From Flavobacterium sp. ASV13 (lineage in GTDB: Bacteria; Bacteroidota; Bacteroidia; Flavobacteriales; Flavobacteriaceae), in contig NZ_JQJY01000001.1 in NCBI RefSeq assembly GCF_000745775.1, positions 186,001 to 250,000 of the forward strand: a stretch of 64,000 bases of DNA, given 5' to 3'. Shown here one piece after another: positions 8,186-16,732 of the stretch. The stretch's first letter is position 1, and every line of letters begins with the position of its first letter. The notes below the pieces were generated by a model. The model had not been told where the DNA came from, did no database searches, and was given only the letters and a program-made list of their open reading frames with translations. The position numbers were made by a program, and so were the translations under genes.

Positions 8186-9415
8186 TTAATGAACAACAAC
8201 AATGTCATCTTCAGCGCTTAATTCTACTTTCTTTTTAATAAATCGCTTTCCGATATTTAAAACAATAAAAGCAATAATCGTAGTAACTGTCATAATAAGA
8301 ACCATAGGCGTTACAGAATCCTTAACAAAGATCCCAACAGCAAAAGATGCAATAGATCCTAAACCTAATTGAATAGCTCCCATTAAAGCCGATGCGCTAC
8401 CAGCATTTTTAGCAAACGGAGCCATTGTAAGCCCCGCCGTATTTGGGTTTGAAATTCCTAAACAGCCTAAAAATAGAAATAGCATCGTTATAGTTTCATA
8501 TAAACCTAATAAATTATTTAAGGAAAGCAAAAGGAAAACAATACTAACAACTGATTGTAAAATCAACGCTCCAAAAATCATTTGTTCACTTGTGAATTTC
8601 TTTAATAAAACAGAATTTAACTGACTCGAACCAATAAAACTAACCGACATAAAAGCAAAAATCCATCCGTAAGTTTTAGCATCAACATGATAAATATTCA
8701 TAAAAATGATAGGTGAGGCCGCTACGTATGTAAATAATCCAGAAAAAGCTATTGCTCCCGTAAATGCATAAGTGAAAAACTGAGGTTCTTTTAGGACTTT
8801 TAAAAAGTTTGAAATAATAGGCTTTGGCTTTAATGATATAGAAACATCTGGTTTATAACTATTTGGCAAACCAATTTGAGAGGCAAATAATATAGAAATT
8901 CCCATAAACATTAAGATAAAAAACACAATATGCCAGCCGTAATCTTCTGTTACATAACCGCCAATTGTAGGCGCGAGCATTGGAGAAAGACCAAGAACAA
9001 GCATTAAAAGTGAAAATACTTTAGGAATATCTTTGACAGGAAAAAGATCACGAACCATAGCTACAGAAGCAACTGTCGCAGCACAGCTCCCGATTGCCTG
9101 AACGAATCGCAACAGAATAAATGTATCAACATCAGTCACATAAGCACAGCCTAATGATGCTAATATGTAAACCATCAAACCTATAAATAAAGGTTTTTTT
9201 CGCCCAAAACGATCTAAAAGCGGTCCGTAAAGCAATTGCCCGGCAGAAATTCCAATAAAATAACTGGACAAACTCATCGAAACTTTTGCAATAGTAGTGT
9301 TCAAATCTTTTGCAATATCTGAGAAACCAGGCAGATACATATCGATTGAAAAAGGTCCAAGTGCGGTTAAAGAACCTAAAATAAGAATAAGTTTGATGTA
9401 TTTTTTTGTTGTCAT
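8186..9415 (-). CDS. MFS multidrug efflux transporter, Bcr/CflA family
   Basis: A 409-residue inner-membrane protein with twelve predicted transmembrane segments. The Bcr/CflA hallmarks are present: TALGPFSIDMYLPGFSDIA in TM1, the loop 2-3 motif GPLLDRFGRKKPLFIGL, the motif C-like stretch MLVLGLSPMLAPTIGGYV in TM5, and VMGAIQ-type packing near the C-terminus (SALMGAIQLGLGSIAS). The family exports drugs or dipeptides by proton antiport. It is an isolated gene with 156 bases of featureless spacer downstream (8030-8185), so its expression is probably autonomous. Its physiological substrate cannot be read from the sequence. Confidence 0.92.
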   Translation of the reverse strand: MTTKKYIKLILILGSLTALGPFSIDMYLPGFSDIAKDLNTTIAKVSMSLSSYFIGISAGQLLYGPLLDRFGRKKPLFIGLMVYILASLGCAYVTDVDTFILLRFVQAIGSCAATVASVAMVRDLFPVKDIPKVFSLLMLVLGLSPMLAPTIGGYVTEDYGWHIVFFILMFMGISILFASQIGLPNSYKPDVSISLKPKPIISNFLKVLKEPQFFTYAFTGAIAFSGLFTYVAASPIIFMNIYHVDAKTYGWIFAFMSVSFIGSSQLNSVLLKKFTSEQMIFGALILQSVVSIVFLLLSLNNLLGLYETITMLFLFLGCLGISNPNTAGLTMAPFAKNAGSASALMGAIQLGLGSIASFAVGIFVKDSVTPMVLIMTVTTIIAFIVLNIGKRFIKKKVELSAEDDIVVVH

Positions 9416-9524
9416 TTTTATAAAAAATTACTTATAATTCCAAATTATCAATTAATATTCACTATCTTGTTAGATATAATAACATTTTCACATGAAAAAT
9501 GGAAATTATGTAAGTTTTCAGAAA

Positions 9525-9532
9525 TATTTTTG
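9525..9532 (+). promoter_or_regulatory. Possible -7 element for the small secreted protein gene
   Basis: TATTTTTG matches TAnnTTTG, 25 bases before the ATG at 9558. No good -33 element is evident. Confidence 0.3.
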
Positions 9533-9557
9533 AATCCTTAACTATAAAATTTAAATT

Positions 9558-9977
9558 ATGAAAAAAATCACTTTATTATTAGCGTTTATTTTTACAACAA
9601 TTTCATTTGCTCAAACCATCGTATCAAAACAAGAAGATGCAAATGTAGAACAATACGAACTTCTAAAAAAAGTAAATGAGTATTATCCGGACATTACATT
9701 AAACAAAACGATTACAAATTTTTATGCTGACGGAAAAATTATCGATTCGCAACAGCAATTTGATTTAAAAGGCACAAAATTCTCAAGTTATAAATTAGGA
9801 ATTGAACCAGGGAATAAAAAACTATTATTTGAATACATTTCAGATGAAACCGGAAAAGTTTTTGGCGATGTTCAGCTTTTTAAAGGAAATGTTTTAAGAA
9901 CGACATTTAGTGATAAAACAAATCAAATTGAAATCTCACTTAACGGAAAATCCGTTTATTTGAAAAAATTAGATTAA
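9558..9977 (+). CDS. Small secreted protein of unknown function
   Basis: A 139-residue protein with a clean Sec signal peptide (MKKITLLLAFIFTTISFAQ, cleavage predicted after Ala18 at the AQ junction). The mature part is about 120 residues and beta-rich, with the repeated theme YxxDGKxI...F.LKG and DETGKVFGDVQLFKGNVL, reminiscent of MORN-like or toxin-antitoxin-repeat hairpins but too short to call. It is flanked by its own terminator at 10001-10027. I do not recognise a family with confidence. It is probably periplasmic. Confidence 0.78.
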   Translation: MKKITLLLAFIFTTISFAQTIVSKQEDANVEQYELLKKVNEYYPDITLNKTITNFYADGKIIDSQQQFDLKGTKFSSYKLGIEPGNKKLLFEYISDETGKVFGDVQLFKGNVLRTTFSDKTNQIEISLNGKSVYLKKLD

Positions 9978-9978
9978 A

Positions 9979-9997
9979 TTTTCAAATATGAGAAATT
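9979..9997. repeat. 19-bp direct repeat, copy 1
   Basis: TTTTCAAATATGAGAAATT occurs here, directly after the small secreted protein gene, and again exactly at 10082-10100. The two copies are separated by 84 bases that contain the terminator. Confidence 0.85.
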
Positions 9998-10000
9998 TGA

Positions 10001-10027
10001 AGCATCACAGAATTGTGATGCTTTTTT
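10001..10027 (+). terminator. Intrinsic terminator
   Basis: AGCATCACA and TGTGATGCT form a perfect 9-bp stem with a GAAT loop followed by six T. It lies 23 bases after the secreted protein gene. Confidence 0.9.
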
Positions 10028-10081
10028 ATTTAAAATTTACAAATGCTCATAAATCGCTTATTTGATAAAAATTAATTTATT

Positions 10082-10100
10082 TTTTCAAATATGAGAAATT
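10082..10100. repeat. 19-bp direct repeat, copy 2
   Basis: Identical to 9979-9997. This copy supplies the ATG (10090) of a short basic ORF. The duplication may mark the edge of an inserted segment or a local slippage event. Confidence 0.85.
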
Positions 10101-10218
10101 CTGTTTTAAAACGAATCGGAAATAAATCCAAAAAGCGTTTTGAAAAAAAATTCGGGAGAGTTGGGGGAAACCATCCCCAACACAAAGTATGTAACATTCT
10201 AGATTTTCTAAAGTGAAA
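10090..10218 (+). CDS. Short basic ORF, possible dispersed-repeat or remnant peptide
   Basis: An open frame of 42 codons starts at the ATG inside the second 19-bp repeat. It reads MRNSVLKRIGNKSKKRFEKK, then a Gly/Arg segment, and ends ILDFLK. It is strongly basic. The next 40 bases, in the same frame after the stop and in a +1 frame, continue with Arg-rich codons (KRRQRSISGVF). The stretch is GC-richer than its surroundings. It looks like part of a mobile or repeated element, but no protein family is recognised and translation is uncertain. Confidence 0.3.
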
Positions 10219-10246
10219 CGAAGGCAACGGAGCATAAGCGGAGTTT

Positions 10247-10612
10247 TTAGATAGAAATGTATAAAGCAATAATAGAAACTATTAAAGATAATATTGAAAT
10301 TATTATTGGCATTAGCTTTATAAAATTATCATAAGAATACCAACTAAAATGTTTTGTCAAAATTGCATTTCTTCCTTTGTCGGTAATTGACCAAATTATC
10401 ACATTTCCATTTGTGAATTTTGTAATATATCCTTCTGACTTTAATGAAGCGAGTATTAGCAATAATTTTTCTTTAGGAATTTGTGTTTCATCTTCAATTG
10501 TTTGTGTATAACTTCCTCTTGCTTGTTCTATTGTTCCAATTCCATAAACCCCCACTTTACTAAAAGCATTCAGTAAATTATTTAGTACTTTATTTTTCAA
10601 TCTATCACTCAT
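10247..10612 (-). CDS. Hypothetical protein: winged-helix-like domain with C-terminal membrane anchor
   Basis: A 121-residue protein. Residues 1-80 are helical with a pattern like a winged helix: KLLLILASLKSEGYITKFTNGNVIIWSITDKGRNAI gives a recognition-like helix followed by a beta wing. Residues 94-121 form a hydrophobic tail anchor (FIKLMPIIISILSLIVSIIALY). A tail-anchored DNA- or protein-binding domain is unusual. It is divergent from the coiled-coil membrane protein gene at 10656, with 43 bases between starts, so the two probably share regulation and perhaps function. No known family recognised. It lies in an accessory-looking patch. Confidence 0.7.
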   Translation of the reverse strand: MSDRLKNKVLNNLLNAFSKVGVYGIGTIEQARGSYTQTIEDETQIPKEKLLLILASLKSEGYITKFTNGNVIIWSITDKGRNAILTKHFSWYSYDNFIKLMPIIISILSLIVSIIALYISI

Positions 10613-10655
10613 ATAAACAGTTTTAAATTACAAGGTTAATTATTTCTAATAATTA

Positions 10656-11204
10656 TTGTGGGTTGTAAGTACTGCTTTTGCTTTGCTTGCAATTATTATT
10701 CCAATAGCTATTCAATATTTTCAAAATAAAAGTCTAAAGGCTAGTGAGAGAGAATTAGAGGGAATATTAAACTTGAAAATTGAAGAAGCAAAAAAGGAAA
10801 TTAATAACGAAATGATTTTAACGCTTGAAAGCAAACTAAGTACATACGAAAAAAAATTACAAAAAGATATTTCAAATTTGAATGGACAAATTATGCAATT
10901 ACAAGCGAATAGTTTTTTTGATGATAGGAACTATTTAGACGCTTTTGGAGATTATTGCTTAGCTGTATCGCATTACACATATTCAGATGACGTAATAAAC
11001 TTAGGTAGAGCAATTGAATGTATAAAAAAATGTCTCGATTATTTAACAAAAGAAGAAATTTTAAGATTGAAAACAGTAGAAAACATTGATATCGTTATAA
11101 TCCTAAACGAATTGGAGGAAGAAAAGCCAACTATATCTGCAGAAATGGTTAGAACTGTAAGAGATAAACTTCACGATTTAGACACACAAAAAGGAACTAA
11201 ATAA
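10656..11204 (+). CDS. Hypothetical membrane-anchored coiled-coil protein
   Basis: A 182-residue protein. No ATG precedes the transmembrane segment and the frame is closed by a stop just upstream, so TTG at 10656 is the best start (the first in-frame ATG would be residue 54 and would remove the anchor). Residues 3-22 are a transmembrane helix, about 27-85 a charged coiled coil rich in Glu/Lys, and 90-182 a soluble helical domain with ALAxGDYCLAVSHY-like TPR character and IECIKKCLDYL. The topology suggests an N-in or N-out anchor with a cytoplasmic sensor or scaffold. It is the divergent partner of the gene ending at 10612. Function unknown. Confidence 0.65.
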   Translation: MWVVSTAFALLAIIIPIAIQYFQNKSLKASERELEGILNLKIEEAKKEINNEMILTLESKLSTYEKKLQKDISNLNGQIMQLQANSFFDDRNYLDAFGDYCLAVSHYTYSDDVINLGRAIECIKKCLDYLTKEEILRLKTVENIDIVIILNELEEEKPTISAEMVRTVRDKLHDLDTQKGTK

Positions 11205-11227
11205 AACATGATCTTTAATTGAATTAA

Positions 11228-11428
<201 letters not shown>

Positions 11429-11728
11429 CAAAAATATATCTTCGAATCGTTTTAGTTCAATGTAAATTAATATTGTGAAGACACTTCCACTCATTGAAAC
11501 TAATTGTAAATGAGAATTTTGCATAATTATTTTAAAAATCATCATCAAAATCAGATTAACTTTAGAATGATAATTTAAATTTTAAACGTAAAAAAAACAT
11601 TTTAAAGCCTTGAAATCAGTAATTCTTAACATTTCTTTAAAATATTAAGATTCTGCCAAAGTTGCTATCATTGTAAGACTTTATTTTCTTATTTTTACAT
11701 TCGATACTTTAAAAAAATTATCAAATAT

Positions 11729-13648
11729 ATGAATACTATTGCTGAGCATATTGCAGATTTTTTAAAAGAATACCCGCCGTTTAATAATTTGACTTTTCAG
11801 GAATTATCTGATATTGCAACAAACATCCGTGTATTAAATTTAGAAAAACATACTGTATTATTTCAAAATAACGATACGCTGCATGATAGTTTTTATGTTG
11901 TAGCTTCTGGTGTCATCAATTTAACTACAATTGCTGATGCTGAGGAAACTATTATCAATAAATGTCATGAAGGCGATATTTTTGGTTTAAGACCTTTCTT
12001 TGCCAAAAATAATTATATGATGACGGCAAAAGCGCGTGAAGAAAGTATCATATATGCTATTCCGATTGCGGTTTTCAGACCTTTTGTTGCTAATAATTCT
12101 GATGTTTTAAACTTTTTACTTGAGAGTTTTGCAACAAATTCAAGACACACAAAAGACAGTGTAAATTCAAACGGAAAAATGATTTCTGATACTTCGTTCT
12201 ATGTTGATCAGCAATCAGAAATGCAATATATTCAGTCACTAAACTATAACAATTCGCCTTTAACAACCGAGGCAACTCATATTGTTAAAGACGTTGCAAT
12301 TTTAATGACTGAGGCAATGGTCGATAATATTATAGTTTGTGGCGAAAAAAGTCGCCCAATTGGTATTGTTACTGCTACCGATTTAGCTTCAAAAATTGCA
12401 ACTGGCCGCTATCCTATTACAGAAACGATTGATAAAATCATGTCTTCGCCGGTAGTAACAGTAATTGAAAATGTTTCGCTTGCCGAAGCACAATTACTAA
12501 TGCTTAAACATAATGTAACGCATCTTTGCGTAACAAAAGATGGTACGAGTAAATCTGCTGTAAAAGGAATTATTTCTGAGCACGATTTAATTGTAGCTCA
12601 AGCTAGTAATCCTGGTGTTTTAATTAAAGAAATTAAGCGTTCGCAGTTACCAAAAGACTTAAAACAAATTCGCGATCGTTTGTCTGATTTGATTCAGAAT
12701 TCAATTCAGAAAAATATTCCGATTTCGCATGTGAGCAATATTGCAAGTGAAATCAATTTGGCAATTATCAAACGTTCTGTGGAATTATCTATTTTAGATT
12801 TAGGCTCACCTCCTGCTCGTTTTGCTTGGTTAAGCATTGGAAGTCAGGGACGTAAAGAACAATTATTACTTACAGATCAAGACAGTATTTTAATTTTTGA
12901 AGATGTTGCTCCGGAAAAATACAGAGAAGTAAAAGATTACTTTTTAAGATTGGCAAAAAGAGCTACTACTATCTTGGAAAAAGTAGGATATGAATTTTGT
13001 CCGAATGGCCATATGGGAAGCAACATGTTATGGTGTAAATCATTGACAGACTGGACAAAACAATACAACAGCTGGATGAATACTCCAGGTGAAAACAGCA
13101 ATGATTTAAGCAGTATTTTCTTTGATTATGAAATTGTTTTTGGTGAACCAAAAATTGAAGAAGTTATAGAAAATGTGATTTTCAAAAATGCAGTAAACAA
13201 TACTTTATTTTTTGATTTCTTAGGAAACGATGCCTTGAAAAAGAATTCTCCTCTGAGTTTTTTCAAAAAATTCATTGTTGAAGAAGAAGGTCCGCATAAA
13301 ACTAAATTTGACATCAAAACGCGTGCTTTAATGCCATTGATTGATGCAGCACGTTTACTAATTTTAAATGCAAACATTAAAGGAATCAAAAATACTTATT
13401 TGAGATTCAAACAATTAGCAATAACAGATTCTAAAAATGCCGAAATCTATTTGAGTTGCGCTGAAGCTTTTTTAACACTCTCAAAATTTAGAACTGTTGA
13501 AGGTTTAAAAAATGACGATTCTGGACAATATATTAATCTTAGAGAAATGTCTAAAACAGACAAAGAAAAGTTAAAAAATGCCTTGACCCCAATGAAAGAT
13601 CTTGAGGAATTAATTAAGAGTAAATTTCAACTTACACAATTCTCGTAA
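11729..13648 (+). CDS. Cyclic-nucleotide-binding/CBS/DUF294 nucleotidyltransferase-like regulator
   Basis: A 639-residue cytoplasmic multidomain protein: cNMP-binding domain at about 15-130, two CBS domains at about 185-235 and 240-292, then a DUF294 nucleotidyltransferase-like domain with GSQGRKEQLLLTDQDSILI at 371-389 (GS and the DQD acidic pair are the GlnD-like active-site features), and a DUF294 C-terminal helical domain. The architecture implies a ligand-sensing signalling protein, possibly a nucleotidyl-transferring enzyme. It is three bases upstream of a DnaQ-like gene and convergent with acs. In many proteobacteria the same DUF294 plus exonuclease pair lies beside acetate uptake and activation genes, which suggests a role in acetate metabolism. 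That link is inference. Confidence 0.9.
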   Translation: MNTIAEHIADFLKEYPPFNNLTFQELSDIATNIRVLNLEKHTVLFQNNDTLHDSFYVVASGVINLTTIADAEETIINKCHEGDIFGLRPFFAKNNYMMTAKAREESIIYAIPIAVFRPFVANNSDVLNFLLESFATNSRHTKDSVNSNGKMISDTSFYVDQQSEMQYIQSLNYNNSPLTTEATHIVKDVAILMTEAMVDNIIVCGEKSRPIGIVTATDLASKIATGRYPITETIDKIMSSPVVTVIENVSLAEAQLLMLKHNVTHLCVTKDGTSKSAVKGIISEHDLIVAQASNPGVLIKEIKRSQLPKDLKQIRDRLSDLIQNSIQKNIPISHVSNIASEINLAIIKRSVELSILDLGSPPARFAWLSIGSQGRKEQLLLTDQDSILIFEDVAPEKYREVKDYFLRLAKRATTILEKVGYEFCPNGHMGSNMLWCKSLTDWTKQYNSWMNTPGENSNDLSSIFFDYEIVFGEPKIEEVIENVIFKNAVNNTLFFDFLGNDALKKNSPLSFFKKFIVEEEGPHKTKFDIKTRALMPLIDAARLLILNANIKGIKNTYLRFKQLAITDSKNAEIYLSCAEAFLTLSKFRTVEGLKNDDSGQYINLREMSKTDKEKLKNALTPMKDLEELIKSKFQLTQFS

Positions 13649-13651
13649 AAT

Positions 13652-14248
13652 ATGCTAGACTGGCTTAAAAATATTAATAAAGAATATCCAGATTTTTGGA
13701 AAGATTACCTAAATAAATTCGAGACAAAACCTAACAGATTCGTTGTTCTATCAACGGAAACATCTGGTTTAAACCCGAATAAAGACGTGATTTTGTCTTT
13801 AGGTGCTTTCTCTGTAATTGATGATAGCATTGTAATTAAGGATAATTTTGAATCTGTGTTGCTGCAATACAAATTTTTGCAGGACAATGGACTTTCAAAC
13901 GAATTTATTATTGAAAGCAAAATGAGCAAAATGCAGGAACCGGAAGCACTGGAAGCATTCGTTAATTTTCTGGGAAATGCCGTTTTAGTTGGTCATCATA
14001 TAAATTTTGATATTGAAATGCTTAATTCTTCTTTAGAACGTCTTGACTGTGGAAGATTAAAAAACGAAGCTCTCGATGTTGATGTGATGTACCGAAAATT
14101 AATGGATATTAATGACAAGCAATTTTCACTGGATGATTTATGTGAAATTTATAAAATCCCAAAAAGCGATAGAAATTCATCAGCTGAAGATGCTTACAGA
14201 ATAGCGCTTTTATTTTTAAAATTAAAATCAAGACTTGGAATTAAATAA
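13652..14248 (+). CDS. DnaQ-like 3'-5' exonuclease fold, catalytic residues degenerate
   Basis: A 198-residue protein with the DEDD exonuclease fold. Exo I reads VVLSTETSGL (residues 31-40), where the usual first Asp of DTETTGL is Ser34. Exo II GHHINFD keeps Asp120. Exo III reads RNSSAEDA, keeping Asp180, but the usual His five residues earlier is Asn175. Two of the metal or catalytic residues are therefore absent, and activity may be lost or altered. It starts 3 bases after the DUF294 gene, so the two are translationally coupled and probably form a complex. In other bacteria this domain can follow DUF294 in similar clusters. It ends before a bidirectional terminator. Confidence 0.85.
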   Translation: MLDWLKNINKEYPDFWKDYLNKFETKPNRFVVLSTETSGLNPNKDVILSLGAFSVIDDSIVIKDNFESVLLQYKFLQDNGLSNEFIIESKMSKMQEPEALEAFVNFLGNAVLVGHHINFDIEMLNSSLERLDCGRLKNEALDVDVMYRKLMDINDKQFSLDDLCEIYKIPKSDRNSSAEDAYRIALLFLKLKSRLGIK

Positions 14249-14273
14249 AAAAATCAATTTTAATAAATCACAT

Positions 14274-14308
14274 AAAAAAAAGCCTCTTAAAATTTAAGAG
14301 GCTTTTTT
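14274..14308. terminator. Bidirectional intrinsic terminator
   Basis: AAAGCCTCTTAAA and TTTAAGAGGCTTT pair, with A and T runs on either side. It separates the exonuclease-like gene from the convergent acs. Confidence 0.9.
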
Positions 14309-14326
14309 ATTTATAAATTCAAATTA

Positions 14327-16234
14327 TTAAATTCTTCCTTTTGTAATTTCTTCTACAATTTCAGGATTCAATAATGTTGATGTATCTCCAAAATTAGAAA
14401 AATCACCTTCTGCTATTTTACGTAAAATTCTACGCATAATTTTTCCAGAACGAGTTTTTGGCAAACCAGACACAAATTGAATTTTATCCAATTTTGCAAT
14501 TGGTCCAATGTGATCAGAAATGTATTGATTGATTTCTTTAGACAAGTTTTCTTTATTTCTAACTTCTCCAGTTTCTTTCAAGATTACATAACCATATAAT
14601 GCATTTCCTTTAATATCATGTGGGAATCCAACAATTGCAGATTCGGCTACCGCTGGGTGTTCGTTAATAGCATCTTCAATTGGAGCAGTTCCTAAATTAT
14701 GACCAGAAACAATTACAACATCATCTACTCTACCCGTGATTCTGTAGTATCCAACTTCATCTCTTAATGCACCGTCTCCTGTAAAATATTTCCCAGGGAA
14801 AGCTGAGAAGTAAGTTTCTTTATAACGATCATGATTATTCCAGATTGTTCTTGCAATTCCAGGCCATGGAAATTTAATACACAAACTTCCAACTACTTGA
14901 TTTCCTTCAATTTCATTACGTTTTTCATCCATTAAAACTGGCTGAATTCCTGGTAATGGCAAAGTTGCATATGTTGGTTTTGTTGGCGTTACAAAAGCAA
15001 TTGGAGAAATCATGATTCCACCAGTTTCTGTTTGCCACCAGGTATCTACAACCGGGCATCTCTTATCTCCTACGTGGTCATTGAACCAGTGCCAAGCTTC
15101 TTCATTGATTGGTTCTCCAACAGATCCAATAACTTTTAAAGATTTCAAAGGATATTTTTGAATATAATCTAAACTTTCTTTTGCTAAAGAACGGATTGCC
15201 GTTGGTGCTGTATAGAATTGAGTGATTTTATGTTTTTCGATAATATCTCAAAAACGGCTGAAATCAGGATACGACGGAACTCCTTCGAAAATCACTGTCG
15301 TTCCACCATTTAATAATGGACCATATAAAATGTATGAATGCCCAGTAATCCAACCAATATCAGCTGTACACCAGAAAATATCATTTTCTTCATGACTGAA
15401 AACATTCTTAAATGTATATGCAGTGTAAACCATGTAACCAGCTGTAGTATGTACCATACCTTTTGGTTTTCCTGTTGATCCTGAAGTATATAAAATAAAT
15501 AAAGGATCTTCTGCATCCATAATTTCAGCAACGCTATTGTCTAGAGCAGCATCTAACAATGGCTGTAACCAGATATCACGGCCTTCTTTCATTTTTACAT
15601 CAGTTTTAGTTCTTTTAGCAACCAAAACTTTTGTTACTGAAGGGCAAGTTTCTAAAGCTTCATCCACAATTCCTTTAAGATCAATTGTTTTGTTTCCTCT
15701 GTAACCACCATCAGAAGTAATAACCATTTTACATTCACAGTCATTAATTCTTGCAGAAACTGCTGAAGCAGAGAATCCAGCAAAAACAACTGAATGAATG
15801 GCCCCTATTCTAGCACAAGCCAAAACAGCAACAGCCAATTCTGGAATCATTGGCAAATAAATACAAACTCTATCTCCTTTACGTACACCTTGCTCGCGCA
15901 AAACATTCGCCATTTTTGAAACGCGTTCGTATAATTCGTTATATGTTATATGTAAAGCTTCTTCAGATGGATCGTTTGGCTCAAAAATTATAGCCGTTTT
16001 TTCTCCTCTTTTACTTAAATGTCTATCGATACAGTTTTTAGTAATATTAACTTTTGCATCAGTAAACCATTTTACTTCAGCGTCAGCCATATTAAAATCA
16101 ACTACTTTTTCCCATTGTTGGTACCATGTAAAATTTTCCTCAGCGATTTTACCCCAAAATTTTCTTGGTTCCCTTATTGACTTATTGTAATGTTTAAAAT
16201 ATTGTTCTAAATTTTCAATTTTATAATAACTCAT
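14327..16234 (-). pseudogene. acs: Acetyl-CoA synthetase interrupted by an in-frame TGA
   Basis: Read as one frame, 14327-16234 encodes a full-length 635-residue acetate:CoA ligase (AMP-forming). It has the ATP motif YTSGSTGKPKGMVHT, WWQTETGGI, GDGALRD, GRVDDVV and the acetylation-site motif PKTRSGKIMRRILRKI. The frame is unbroken except at 15248-15250, where codon 329 is TGA. The local sequence SRF-stop-DIIEKH sits where relatives have a Trp (TGG to TGA is one base). With the stop, translation gives a 328-residue N-terminal piece lacking half the adenylation domain and the CoA-binding C-terminal domain. No indels or other decay are seen, so this is either a very recent mutation or a base-calling error. 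The function if intact is acetate to acetyl-CoA. Confidence 0.88.
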
Positions 16235-16396
16235 ATGTTTCTTGGAATTTTTTTTATAAATGTATTAAATCTCAGCGTATTCTTAAAATTATTTAATTCA
16301 TAAATTTTGACAAATAAAAACACATATTAAAAAAAATATCTCTTTTTATTGTGTTTAATATAAAAAAACACTTTTTTACATCAAAAAGCATATTAC

Positions 16397-16433
16397 AAAA
16401 AAGGTGCAGCAAATAAATACTACACCTTTTTAT
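16397..16433. terminator. Intrinsic terminator-like hairpin upstream of acs
   Basis: AAAGGTGCAG pairs with CTACACCTTT (one mismatch) around an AT-rich loop, with A and T runs. It is 160 bases upstream of acs and 300 bases past ilvC, so it could end ilv read-through or act in the acs leader. Confidence 0.55.
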
Positions 16434-16582
16434 TTTTAACAATTTCAATAACAATTAATTTTGTAATTATATAATTACAATACCTTCTTCTATTTTGAAA
16501 ATAGAAGCATCTTTATTAATTACAACAGAAATTTCAACAAGTATATTTATTAGAAAATATACCCCATTATGAGGGATCAGCC

Positions 16583-16614
16583 TCACTTAACTTACTCTCG
16601 CTGAAGTTAAGTGA
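16583..16614. other. 11-bp perfect inverted repeat in the ilvC-acs spacer
   Basis: TCACTTAACTT (16583-16593) and AAGTTAAGTGA (16604-16614) are exact complements around a 10-base loop. No T run follows, so it is a structure or an operator rather than a terminator. The 498-base spacer 16235-16732 otherwise holds only the hairpins listed and a weak 30-codon open stretch with no recognisable product. Confidence 0.6.
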
Positions 16615-16689
16615 ATGCAATATGCATCTATATCTAGTTTCTTAATAAGTGCTTACTAATTCAAAATATTATAAAATTTGATACAGTGC

Positions 16690-16720
16690 AAATCCCGCAA
16701 AATCCAATTTTGCGAGATTT
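16690..16720 (-). terminator. Hairpin at the end of the ilv operon
   Basis: AAATCCCGCAAAAT and ATTTTGCGAGATTT pair with one mismatch, just 13 bases after the ilvC stop on the minus strand. The downstream T run is weak, but position and stability fit transcription termination or 3'-end protection. Confidence 0.55.
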
Positions 16721-16732
16721 CCCCAATTTTAA

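Noticed and set aside
10072..10269. A 65-residue minus-strand ORF rich in Phe/Leu/Ser
   Set aside because: It is antisense to the basic mini-ORF, overlaps the end of the 10247-10612 gene and has no coding signature of its own.
14327..15148. A separate gene for the 273-residue C-terminal half of acetyl-CoA synthetase
   Set aside because: It begins at a TTG codon in the middle of the adenylation domain and is in the same frame as the N-terminal piece. It is the 3' part of one interrupted gene.
15248..15250. TGA as selenocysteine or reassigned tryptophan
   Set aside because: Trp in this window is encoded by TGG and other genes end normally at TGA. No SECIS-like hairpin is seen, and the position is not a known selenocysteine site in Acs.
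16480..16600. A 30-codon minus-strand open stretch in the ilvC-acs spacer
   Set aside because: It has no plausible start and no recognisable product, and it overlaps the inverted repeat. Kept only as a remark.
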